Shown: one piece after another, positions 53,743 through 61,296 of the stretch
Numbering within the stretch: the first letter of the stretch is position 1
Layout of the letters: the number at the start of each line of letters is the position of its first letter
From: Synergistota bacterium
GTDB taxonomy: Bacteria > Synergistota > Synergistia > Synergistales > Synergistaceae
Direction: 5' to 3'
DNA length: 64,000 nucleotides
NCBI GenBank assembly: GCA_023450745.1
Contig: JAEXGR010000023.1
Coordinates: 1 to 64,000 of the forward strand
The notes under the pieces: generated by a model
What the model was told of the DNA's origin: nothing
Seen by the model: the letters and a program-made list of their open reading frames with translations, nothing else
Database searches by the model: none
Translations under genes and position numbers: made by a program

Positions 53743-54053
53743 ATCTGTTTCCTCCTTGTAGATCTTTAAAATCTCTTTGATATAAGTATATCGGGGAATT
53801 ATTAGAAAATCATTAAGATAAAGGCGGGATTTATAAAACGTATTTCTCCCGCCGCATAAAAAAACCGCGCCGCCTTGCGGCCACGAAAGGATGAACTATG
53901 GGGCAACCTTAGTCCATCAAATTATATTCATAATAACCAACGCTGCAAAACAAAAATCAGCCTGAGTCCTCCTGAAGGCCAGAACTCCAGACGAAAAACG
54001 GCGCGGAAAAGCCATTCTCCGCGCCGAACATCAACATAATTTGGACTGGAGGC
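53743..54053. other. Intergenic region between PepSY and GntR genes
   Basis: Contains only the terminator at 53992-54026 and AT-rich promoter-like sequence near 53780 on the minus strand. No gene is seen. Confidence 0.45.
53992..54026 (-). terminator. Terminator of the GntR gene
   Basis: CGGCGCGGA (53999-54007) pairs with TCCGCGCCG (54018-54026). On the minus strand the hairpin is followed by a T-run (AAAAA on the plus strand). Confidence 0.75.
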
Positions 54054-54782
54054 TCAGAATTCGGATGCCGGGCGCTCACAATAGGCTCTGCGATTCTCAA
54101 AATAGCGCTTTACCGTTCCCGGCTCCAGAGCAAGCAGCATCTCCCAATACTCCTCTCTTCCTTCGACTTTCCAGTGTACGTCACGTATATAGCAGCCAAG
54201 CTCATATGGAGTGCCGCTGCGCAGGATATCGATCTGACGGCGGTGCTCCTGCCAGTAGATCTTTTCCCATTTCAGCAGCAGCACCGGCTCGCGGCGAGGA
54301 AAATCATAAATGCGCTCGCGCATCTTGATCAATTGTTCGACGATACTGTGGTTGGGGCATTGTTCATAAACGACCATATGGAATTCCATACTCAGGGCCT
54401 GAGCGATGGGTTCTCTGTCGTGCAAGCACTTTTCGACCTTGGCGATCAGTTCCGTAAGCTTGGGAATACATTTTTCCCGCGCGTTGTAAAAGGCCAGCTC
54501 GTAAGCCATACCCTCAAGCGCGGCGCCGACCTCCTGCGCCTCCATGACCTCGTCAACGGAAAGCCCGCGCACGACTACGCCCTTGCAGGGGATGATTCTC
54601 ACCAGCCCCTCCGATTCAAGCTGGATCATACAGTCGCGGTATGGCGTGCGGCTGATATTGAGCTCGTCGAATATCTCTTTTTGGTTGATAAGGTCACCTG
54701 GGCAGAGCTCTCCCGTGTTTATCTTTCTTTTAATATAATCGTAAAGTTTTTTTCTCAGTGATTCGTTGTGGAAAAATGACAT
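54054..54782 (-). CDS. GntR-family regulator (FCD type) of the aconitase X cluster
   Basis: A 242-residue transcription factor. The winged helix contains LCPGDLINQKEIFDELNISRTPYRDCMIQLESEGLVRIIP. The FCD ligand domain has AQALSMEFHMVVYEQCPNH and YWQEHRRQIDILRSG with the metal/ligand histidines. ATG at 54782 has GGGAG upstream; the frame extending to 54890 runs through the operator and is not used. It is divergent from the aconitase X/methyltransferase cluster and is its likely repressor. A perfect palindrome lies upstream at 54841-54864. The inducer should be the substrate of that pathway. Confidence 0.88.
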   Translation of the reverse strand: MSFFHNESLRKKLYDYIKRKINTGELCPGDLINQKEIFDELNISRTPYRDCMIQLESEGLVRIIPCKGVVVRGLSVDEVMEAQEVGAALEGMAYELAFYNAREKCIPKLTELIAKVEKCLHDREPIAQALSMEFHMVVYEQCPNHSIVEQLIKMRERIYDFPRREPVLLLKWEKIYWQEHRRQIDILRSGTPYELGCYIRDVHWKVEGREEYWEMLLALEPGTVKRYFENRRAYCERPASEF

Positions 54783-54840
54783 ATCTATTCTCCCTTTTGG
54801 AACTTGACAAACTCTTTTCACAAGTATAACATAATTATAG

Positions 54841-54864
54841 TTACATGCTGCATGTAGCATGTAA
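54841..54864. promoter_or_regulatory. Palindromic operator TTACATGCT-N6-AGCATGTAA
   Basis: Perfect 9-bp arms at 54841-54849 and 54856-54864 lie about 60 bases before the GntR start and about 280 before the aconitase X gene. It is the probable GntR binding site for autoregulation and control of the divergent cluster. Confidence 0.6.
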
Positions 54865-54970
54865 TACATAAAATCAATAGCATAAAACATAATTTTGTTT
54901 CCTATAGTTATCTGATATATTTAATATTGCCCTGTTAACACTTTAGTAAAGACACAAGGCGGTGTGTAAA

Positions 54971-55116
54971 ATGTACGATACAGCTGCAAAATTGTTTGAA
55001 ATACCCAAATGGAAAACGACCATTATATTTCGCCAGATATGGAGTGGGCGCGCGAGCTCGTCCACAGCGGCAGAGTGCGTGAGATCACCGAACGCCGCAT
55101 TGACGGCATGTACTAA
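54971..55116 (+). other. Small ORF with apparent frameshift before aconitase X
   Basis: One frame starts MYDTAAKLFEIPK at 54971 with AAGGCGG upstream. Another frame opens at ATG 55009 and ends MEWARELVHSGRVREITERRIDGMY at 55116, with natural codon use. They join only with a one-base shift near 55008. The product would be about 49 residues and matches nothing I know. It could be a decayed small gene, a leader peptide, or chance. Confidence 0.3.
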
Positions 55117-55140
55117 ATTTGAGAGGACGGGTTCAGTCAA

Positions 55141-56448
55141 ATGTTGAAACTAAGCGCATATGAGAACGATATGTTAAGCGGAAAATATGGCGCGATGAGG
55201 CGGAAGGCTATGGAAAACATCTGCCGCTACGCGAAAGTCCTGGGAGCCGACGAATTATGCAAGGTGACGATGTCCACGGTATTCGCGGGCTCTCACGCCT
55301 ACCTCAAAGCGGCGGGCAACGACGAGGTAAAGGCCAATTTCTGCGCCATGAATATGGCAAGCGAGGAGGTCATCGAACTTGATTCCTTCTCTCCCGAATG
55401 TATGACGCAGACCTGAGTCGAACCGATCGACGCCGATAGTTATCGGCAAATATGGATCAGTGAAGACGACCGCCAGATGAACGAAGATTACCTCTCCTAT
55501 ATCAAAAACGCCGGCGCCATCCGCGCCGCCAGCTGCGCCCCGTATTTAACGGGATGGGTGCCGATGAAGGGACAGCACTTCGTAACGACGGAGTCGTCCA
55601 ATGTATTGCTCTGCAATACGCTTTTCGGGGCCTGCGGGAATGCCGAGGGCATAGAATCCAGCTTTTGGGCCTCGATTTGCGGGCGCACTCCGAAGTATGG
55701 CAAGCACCTCGCCGAAAACCGCGTCGGCAGCTGCCAGGTACGCGTGGAATGCAAGATTGAGACGGCCACGGAATGGGATCTGTTGGGATACGTGATCGGC
55801 GTAACAGTACCCAAATCCTCGGTTCCCGCGCTGGTCGGAAATTTTGAGGACGTGAATATATACAAGTTTAAACAGTTTGCCGCCTCTTTAGCGGCCGCAA
55901 GCGATATCGACATGTGCCATATCGTCGGCGTTACGCCCGAAGCCGCGACGCTGGAAGCGGCCTTCGGCGGCAGAGAGGCGGCGGAAAACTCGCCGGTGTT
56001 CACTATCACGCAAAAAGAAATAGACGCGGCCAGAGCCAAGTTCTGCGCGCCGGAGGCAGGGCAGGTCGCCTCCGTCAATCTGGGCTGTCCGCACTATTCC
56101 ATATACGAGATCAGGGACGCGGCGATGTTCCTTAAAGGCAAAAAAATCGCGCCGTGGGTCAATCTCCATATATGGACCGCATATTCCGTCAAGGCGCTCG
56201 CCGAGCGCTGCGGCTACGCGAAAATAATCGAAGACGCCGGAGGCAGGCTGCTCGCAGGGTCATGCCCATGCTATATCTTCGAATACCCGGAAACAAGGAA
56301 CAAGCTTATCGGTTCCGGCCTGGGCGTGGTCTTTGATTCGATAAAAATGGCCTACTGTATGCCGCCAAGCTACGACCAATCGATCAAGACATATTACGGG
56401 GAACCGGTAAAATGCCTCGCGGCAGCGGTTGACGGTTTTTGGAGGTAG
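55141..56448 (+). CDS. Aconitase X large subunit, candidate selenoprotein (UGA at codon 92)
   Basis: A 435-codon frame with one TGA at 55414-55416 (codon 92). Both sides are the same phase and the same family: LSAYENDMLSGKYGAMRRKAMENI is the aconitase X (DUF521/PF04412) N-terminus. After the TGA come AIRAASCAPYLTGWVPMKGQHFVTTESSNVLLCNTLFGACGNAEG, SICGRTPKYGKHL, VNLGCPHYSIYEI and LLAGSCPCYIF, the Fe-S and substrate regions. A hairpin GCCGATA-GT-TATCGGC spans 55432-55447. Its apical loop lies about 21 bases after the TGA and contains a G, as in bacterial SECIS elements. Selenocysteine is therefore likely, in the context CMTQT-U-VEPID. The alternative is a single nonsense mutation. Aconitase X enzymes dehydrate cis-3-hydroxyproline or, in archaea, phosphomevalonate. 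The swivel subunit gene follows after four bases. Confidence 0.75.
55417..55458 (+). promoter_or_regulatory. Candidate bacterial SECIS element
   Basis: Directly after the TGA. The upper stem is GCCGAT (55432-55437) with ATCGGC (55442-55447) and an AGTT apical loop whose second base is G. A lower 4-bp stem GATC (55425-55428) with GATC (55455-55458) is possible. Spacing from the TGA to the loop is about 21 bases, within the 16-37 base range known for bSECIS. It overlaps coding sequence, as bacterial SECIS elements do. Confidence 0.6.
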
Positions 56449-56452
56449 TCAC

Positions 56453-56878
56453 ATGAGTGAGATACATATTGCAACGCTTCAAGGGACATCGCTGATCGAC
56501 GGAAAAACGGAAGGGTACGCGATGTGTCTGCCAGACAGCATCGCCGGCTGGTCCGGAATGGACGATTGCGGCGTCATCATCGAAAAGGACAGCGTCCACA
56601 AAGGGGATTCCGTGGAAGGAAGAATCCTTGTGATGCCGGGAGGCAAAGGCTCCATCGGCTGGTCATGCCACTTTACGGCGCTCAAGGCGAACGGCCACGC
56701 TCCGCGCGGCTGGGTATTCAGGCACGTTGACGCCAGAGTCGGCGTCGCGCTCGTCACCACCAACATCCCCGCCGTGTGCGTCCCCGCGCCCGATCCTTTT
56801 TCCGTGATCCGTGATAACGACAAGTTGAAAATCGACGGGGAAAAAGGCGTCGTAGAAGTGTGGCGGGAGCAGGAGTAA
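56453..56878 (+). CDS. Aconitase X swivel (small) subunit
   Basis: A 141-residue DUF126/PF01989 protein. GTSLIDGKTEGYAMCLPDSIAGWSGMDD is the N-terminal part. MPGGKGSIGWSCHFTALKANGHAPRGWVF carries the glycine/serine substrate loop (the SxG motif region), followed by NIPAVCVP. It pairs with the large subunit to complete the active site; in some species the two are fused. ATG at 56453 follows GGAGG by seven bases; the frame from 56429 overlaps the upstream gene and is not used. An intact swivel subunit in tandem argues that the UGA-containing large subunit is functional. Confidence 0.88.
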   Translation: MSEIHIATLQGTSLIDGKTEGYAMCLPDSIAGWSGMDDCGVIIEKDSVHKGDSVEGRILVMPGGKGSIGWSCHFTALKANGHAPRGWVFRHVDARVGVALVTTNIPAVCVPAPDPFSVIRDNDKLKIDGEKGVVEVWREQE

Positions 56879-56971
56879 GGCTTTGCGCGCGGGGCGCCGG
56901 GCCCGCAAGCGGAACACAACAACCAAATAAAATTACGATCTGGATAACCGATATCAAGGAGGACATTACCA

Positions 56972-57349
56972 ATGAACAAGCAGGTTTTAAAAGTGGACGA
57001 TCATAAAAAGAGCTATTCCGACGCCGCGTATTTCGGCAATATCGCGTTCGCCTCGGGGCAGATGAGCCTTGACGAAAATAACCAGCCGGTTCCGGGGACG
57101 ATCGCGGAAGAGGCGGAAAGGGCCCTCACTAACCTGCGGGATGTCGTCGAGAAATTAGGCGCGACGATGGAGGACGTCCTGTTCACAAGCGTCAACCTCT
57201 TAAGCAACGACGATTTTCCCGGCTTCAACGAAACTTACGTCAAGTTTTTCCCCAAAAACCCGCCCGCGCGAATCACCGTCGTAGTAAAGGAATTGTACGG
57301 CGGGCTGAAAATTGAGATTACCGCCGTAGTGGCGCTGAACAAAAAATAG
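56972..57349 (+). CDS. RidA-family enamine/imine deaminase
   Basis: A 125-residue YjgF/YER057c/UK114-family protein. DAAYFGNIAFASGQMSLD is the N-terminal block. NPPARITVVVKELYGG carries the conserved arginine (R100) that binds the substrate carboxylate. The family hydrolyses reactive enamine/imine products to oxo acids and forms trimers. AAGGAGG lies upstream of the ATG. Placed right after aconitase X, it would handle an imine or enamine product of the dehydratase, for example a pyrroline-carboxylate-like compound. Confidence 0.88.
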   Translation: MNKQVLKVDDHKKSYSDAAYFGNIAFASGQMSLDENNQPVPGTIAEEAERALTNLRDVVEKLGATMEDVLFTSVNLLSNDDFPGFNETYVKFFPKNPPARITVVVKELYGGLKIEITAVVALNKK

Positions 57350-57435
57350 TTCGCGCTTAACGCTGCGCGGGGACAGCCGGCGCTAAGCATGACGGTTGCA
57401 CAACAGAGTAAATATCAGCCGAAGGAGGAGCTTAC

Positions 57436-58935
57436 ATGGCACGAGCGAGAACGCGGTCGGAAAGAAAAATAAAGCAGGTTTTTGAGGGCAACCTCTACCA
57501 GCCGCTCACAGAAGAACAGATGGCAGCGATTCACCAGACATCCCTAAAAATATTCGAGGAAATAGGCGTGTCTATCAAATACAAGCCCGCCAGGGACCTC
57601 TGGCGCAAAGCGGGAGCCTTGGTAGACGACGAAACCGGCGTCTGCCGGATAGGACGGGAAATTGTGGCTCATTGTATCGCCGCCGCTCCCAAGGAATTCG
57701 TGCAGTATGGACGCGAACCGAAGTATGACCTCCAGCAGGGAGGCGCAAAATTCTACAGCGGGACGGCCGGCGAAGCGGTGAGCGTTACCGACATCGAAAC
57801 GGGAGAGCACCGCCTGCCGACGCTTTATGACCTGGCCGCGGCGACGCGTCTCTGCGACGCCCTTGAAAATGCCGACATCATTCAGAACTGCTGCTATCCC
57901 TGTGAGGTTAACCGGGAAAATTCCGATATCATACGGGCTTTTACTATGGCGGCAAATTCTTCAAAGCCGCTCTCGATCGGCACATATAACCCGGAGTGCA
58001 TTCCGAGATTATACAAGCTGTGCAGCATGATACTGGGAAAAGAGGACGCCTGCCGGGAGAGGCCCTTTTTTACCGTCTGCTGCGCGGTCATCAGCCCTCT
58101 GATTATGGACCCGGGCTGGACCAAGGCGCTTTTATCCTCCGTTGAATATGGCTTCCCCGTGGTCTCTCCCTCGGCCCCCACTCTCGGCTCTACCTGCCCG
58201 GGAACGCTGGCGTCGCAGCTTGTGCTTTGCAACACGGAGGCTCTGATGACGATCATTACCGTACAGCTGCAAAAGGCGGGCCATCCTTGCTTCTACTCCG
58301 CCGTTCCCGTCAATATGGACCAAAGAGACGGCTCCTTCAGCTTCGCGTCCGTCGAGGGGTGGATACAGAACAGCGCCATGAACCAAATGGCCCATTGGCA
58401 CGGCATACCGAGCTACACCACCTGCGGCCACAGCGATTCAAAAATGGTGGACGCCCAGCTCGGCATGGAAGTGGGCATAGGAGTCGTGCTCGAGGCGATG
58501 TCAGGAGCAAATTTTGGACACGGAACCTTCGGCCTTCTAGAGGGGGGGCTTAACCTTTCCTACGAGAGCTATGTCATCGCGGACGAATACCTTTCCATGG
58601 CGAAGCGAATCCTGCGCGGCGTCGAAGTCAATGAAGAGACGCTCGGTTTTGAAGCGATCAAGGAACAGGGCATCGGCGGCGTCTTTCTTGACCATCCGCT
58701 GACCGGCCAACACTTACGGACAGAATTTTGTTACCCGAAGCTCTCGAATAGAAAGCCTTATACCTCGTGGCTTGAGGCAGGCTCGCCCAAATACGCCGAC
58801 ACGGCGAGAGCGACGGCCAGAGAAATCTTAGCGACGCACAAGCCGCTGCCAATAGACCCGGAAATTGAGGAAGCGATCCGCGCGGAATTCCCGGAGATAC
58901 CTGCCCACGCGGGAAAAATCTGGTCGGAAGTGTAA
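57436..58935 (+). CDS. MttB-family corrinoid methyltransferase, non-pyrrolysine
   Basis: A 499-residue protein of the trimethylamine methyltransferase (MttB) superfamily, with a TIM-barrel pattern. YSGTAGEAVSVTDIETGEHR, ALENADIIQNCCYPCEVN and GSTCPGTLASQLVLCNTEAL are family blocks, and YTTCGHSDSKMVDAQLGME follows. LLEGGLNLSYESYVIADEYLSMAKR ends the catalytic part. The whole frame is open with no TAG, so it lacks pyrrolysine. Such non-Pyl members demethylate quaternary amines such as glycine betaine, proline betaine or carnitine. AAGGAGGAG lies upstream. It would pass the methyl group to the corrinoid protein encoded next. Confidence 0.9.
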   Translation: MARARTRSERKIKQVFEGNLYQPLTEEQMAAIHQTSLKIFEEIGVSIKYKPARDLWRKAGALVDDETGVCRIGREIVAHCIAAAPKEFVQYGREPKYDLQQGGAKFYSGTAGEAVSVTDIETGEHRLPTLYDLAAATRLCDALENADIIQNCCYPCEVNRENSDIIRAFTMAANSSKPLSIGTYNPECIPRLYKLCSMILGKEDACRERPFFTVCCAVISPLIMDPGWTKALLSSVEYGFPVVSPSAPTLGSTCPGTLASQLVLCNTEALMTIITVQLQKAGHPCFYSAVPVNMDQRDGSFSFASVEGWIQNSAMNQMAHWHGIPSYTTCGHSDSKMVDAQLGMEVGIGVVLEAMSGANFGHGTFGLLEGGLNLSYESYVIADEYLSMAKRILRGVEVNEETLGFEAIKEQGIGGVFLDHPLTGQHLRTEFCYPKLSNRKPYTSWLEAGSPKYADTARATAREILATHKPLPIDPEIEEAIRAEFPEIPAHAGKIWSEV

Positions 58936-59069
58936 CTCTCCGTCGTAAAAAAATATCGAGTTCCTCTTTTAAGAAAAACAACAGGCAATAAACGTAAAAC
59001 TAACGACTATATATCAAAAATATATTAAATTATGACGCCGGCAAAGACGGCGCTATGATGGAGGGCAAA

Positions 59070-59699
59070 ATGGACGCAATACTTTCCGATATTATTGACG
59101 CGGTATTAGACGGCGATTCAAGAGGCGTGCCCGGGCTGTGCCAGGAAGCGCTGGACGCCGGCGTATCCGCGGCAGACATACTCAAAAATGGTTTGCTGGC
59201 CGGGATGGGCGAGGTCGGCGTTTTATTCAAAAGCGGGGAGATGTTTGTCCCGGAAGTGTTGGTTTCGGCAAAAACTTTGCAAAGCGGCGTCGATTACCTC
59301 TCTCCATACCTAAAAGAAACCGGCGTCGAAGCTGTTGGCCGGGTCGTAACCGCCACGGTCGAAGGCGACCTGCACGACATCGGCATAAAGCTTGTCGGAA
59401 TGATGCTGGAGGGCGCCGGCTTTGAGGTTATAAACATCGGCATCGATCAACCAGCCCAGCGCATCATAGAAAAAGTCAGGGAATTCAAACCTAACATCCT
59501 GGCTTTATCCGCGATGCTGACGACGACGATGGGGAAAATGGGGGAAGTGACGGACCTTCTAAAAGAAGAAGGCTTGTATGAAGAAGTGCCGGTGATGGTG
59601 GGCGGCGCTCCTTTGACCCCGACCTTTGCCGAAAAGATCGGAGCGCACTACTCATCCGACGCGACAAGCGCGGTGACGGTGGCGAAAAGGCTGCTGTAA
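59070..59699 (+). CDS. Corrinoid (B12-binding) methyl-carrier protein
   Basis: A 209-residue protein of the MtbC/MttC/MtaC type. The N-terminal helical cap domain (about residues 1-85) includes AADILKNGLLAGMGEVGVLF. The cobalamin-binding Rossmann domain has the EGDLHDIGIKLVGMML motif, with DxHxxG providing the cobalt-ligand histidine near residue 102. VMVGGAPLTPTFAEKIGAHYSSDA is the C-terminal base-on site. ATG at 59070 follows GGAGGG; ATG at 59055 is an alternative. It is the methyl carrier between the MttB- and MtbA-like enzymes. Confidence 0.9.
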   Translation: MDAILSDIIDAVLDGDSRGVPGLCQEALDAGVSAADILKNGLLAGMGEVGVLFKSGEMFVPEVLVSAKTLQSGVDYLSPYLKETGVEAVGRVVTATVEGDLHDIGIKLVGMMLEGAGFEVINIGIDQPAQRIIEKVREFKPNILALSAMLTTTMGKMGEVTDLLKEEGLYEEVPVMVGGAPLTPTFAEKIGAHYSSDATSAVTVAKRLL

Positions 59700-59777
59700 T
59701 TTTATATTGCCCGCCGCCTTTGCCAAATATTCACTGCCGGCGGCAAGTACGATATTAAATAAAGAGAGGATTTAAGT

Positions 59778-61166
59778 ATGTCGAATGACCCGCGTAAAGA
59801 TTTGGTCCTCAAGGCTCTGAGATGCGAGGAAACGGAAAGGGTGCCCTGGGTTCCATTCACCGGCGTACATTGCGCCAAACTGCTTGGCATGGACGCGGAG
59901 ACATTTCTGCGTTCCCCTGAGAATATTGTAAAAGGCGTTTCTATTGCCGCGGAGAAGTATCTGGCCGACGGCGTCTGCTCCGTCTTCGATCTCCAAATAG
60001 AGGCCGAGGCCTTGGGCTGCGGCCTCAAATGGTCAAAGAACAACCCTCCCGCAGTCGCTACGCACGTCCTCCAGACCAAGGACATTGACGAATTGCCGGA
60101 GCTGACGAAAGAGAGCGGACGCATCGCGGACGCCCTGAAGGCGACGGCAATGCTCAAAAAACAAATCGGCGGCAAGGTCGCCATCTTCGGCCTGATCTGC
60201 GGGCCGTTTACCCTCGCCCTCCACCTTGCGGGGGCGAATTTCCTTACGGATATGATCGAATATCCTGAAAAGGCTAACGCCATACTCGACTTCTGCGCGG
60301 AGACGGCAAGAAAAATGTCCGCATGGTATGTCGAAGCGGGCGCCGACGTGGTAGCCATTGTAGACCCCATGACGAGCCAGATATCGCCGCGCCACTTCAA
60401 AAAATACGTGATGAGGACGGTCGAGCCCGCGATAAAAGAAGTGCGGGAGAGGGGGGCGTTCGTAACGCTCTTCTGCTGCGGGGACGCGACAAAAAATATC
60501 GAGCTGATGATGCAGTGCAAGCCGGACGGCATATCTTTCGACGAACAGGTAAGCATCTCCATGTGCCGCGAACTGTCCGCGCAATACAACGTGGCCATCG
60601 AGGGCAACATCCACCTCACAACGACGCTCCTCTTTGGAAACCCCTACGAATGCGCCCAAGAAGCAAAACAGTGCATCGAAGAGGGCGGGAAAAAGGGATT
60701 CCTCCTCTCTCCCGGCTGCGACCTGCCCTTCGACACCCCCGAATACAATATGGAAGCGGTGGGACGCTACGCCGTAATGGGTGAAATGCCGTCCAAAAAC
60801 AGCGGCTTCCTCTCGCTGGAAGAGGCGCTCAGTCAGTGCGACGCGGCGGCGGAAGGGTTTGAAGAGGTGGAAACCGTCCCCGGCAAACTCTTTGTGGAAG
60901 TGGTAACGCTCGACTCCGAAGGCTGCGCGCCGTGCCAGTACATGATGGAATCGCTCTACCGGGTAAAAGAGAGATACGGGGACAAGCTGACATACAGGGA
61001 AGACCTGATAAAGAGTCTGCCGGCGATCAAGAGAGTCCAGCAGCTGGGCTGCAAAAATCTGCCGTCCATGCTGATCAACAACGAGCTTGTCTTTGACAAC
61101 ATCGTACCCACAGACGAGGAACTGATCAAAGAACTTGACAAACACCTGCGTGCCGGCGCAATCTAG
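59778..61166 (+). CDS. UroD/MtbA-family methyltransferase with thioredoxin-like tail
   Basis: A 462-residue protein. Residues 1 to about 345 are the uroporphyrinogen decarboxylase-like TIM barrel of the MtaA/MtbA corrinoid:thiol methyltransferases (LKALRCEETERVPWVPF at the start). The usual zinc motif HxCG reads FCCGDA here, so the histidine is missing; a later cysteine is in LLSPGCDLPFDTP. From about 370 on is an added thioredoxin-like domain with EVVTLDSEGCAPCQYMMESLYRV and a CAPC motif, ending in a PSMLINNELVFDN strand. The fusion is unusual for the family. It would accept the methyl group from the corrinoid protein; whether the acceptor is a thiol or folate is open. Confidence 0.85.
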   Translation: MSNDPRKDLVLKALRCEETERVPWVPFTGVHCAKLLGMDAETFLRSPENIVKGVSIAAEKYLADGVCSVFDLQIEAEALGCGLKWSKNNPPAVATHVLQTKDIDELPELTKESGRIADALKATAMLKKQIGGKVAIFGLICGPFTLALHLAGANFLTDMIEYPEKANAILDFCAETARKMSAWYVEAGADVVAIVDPMTSQISPRHFKKYVMRTVEPAIKEVRERGAFVTLFCCGDATKNIELMMQCKPDGISFDEQVSISMCRELSAQYNVAIEGNIHLTTTLLFGNPYECAQEAKQCIEEGGKKGFLLSPGCDLPFDTPEYNMEAVGRYAVMGEMPSKNSGFLSLEEALSQCDAAAEGFEEVETVPGKLFVEVVTLDSEGCAPCQYMMESLYRVKERYGDKLTYREDLIKSLPAIKRVQQLGCKNLPSMLINNELVFDNIVPTDEELIKELDKHLRAGAI

Positions 61167-61196
61167 CCTCTGCGCGGACCCAGCCGCCGCATAATA

Positions 61197-61247
61197 AAAA
61201 GGACCGCCCCTTGCCGGTGAGGCAGACCGGCGTCGGGGTGGCCCTTC
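61197..61247. terminator. Terminator between the methyltransferase cluster and nhaC copy 2
   Basis: AGGACCGCCCC and GGGGTGGCCCTT form an imperfect hairpin with an inner GCCGGT/ACCGGC stem, flanked by A- and T-rich sequence. It serves the convergent genes. Confidence 0.55.
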
Positions 61248-61296
61248 TGTTTATATTAAAGACGCGGCGGTTCCGGAGCCGCGCCTGTTAATATCT

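Noticed and set aside
60033..61145. 370-codon minus-strand frame opposite the MtbA-like gene
   Set aside because: Antisense shadow; the plus strand carries clear UroD-family and CxxC motifs.
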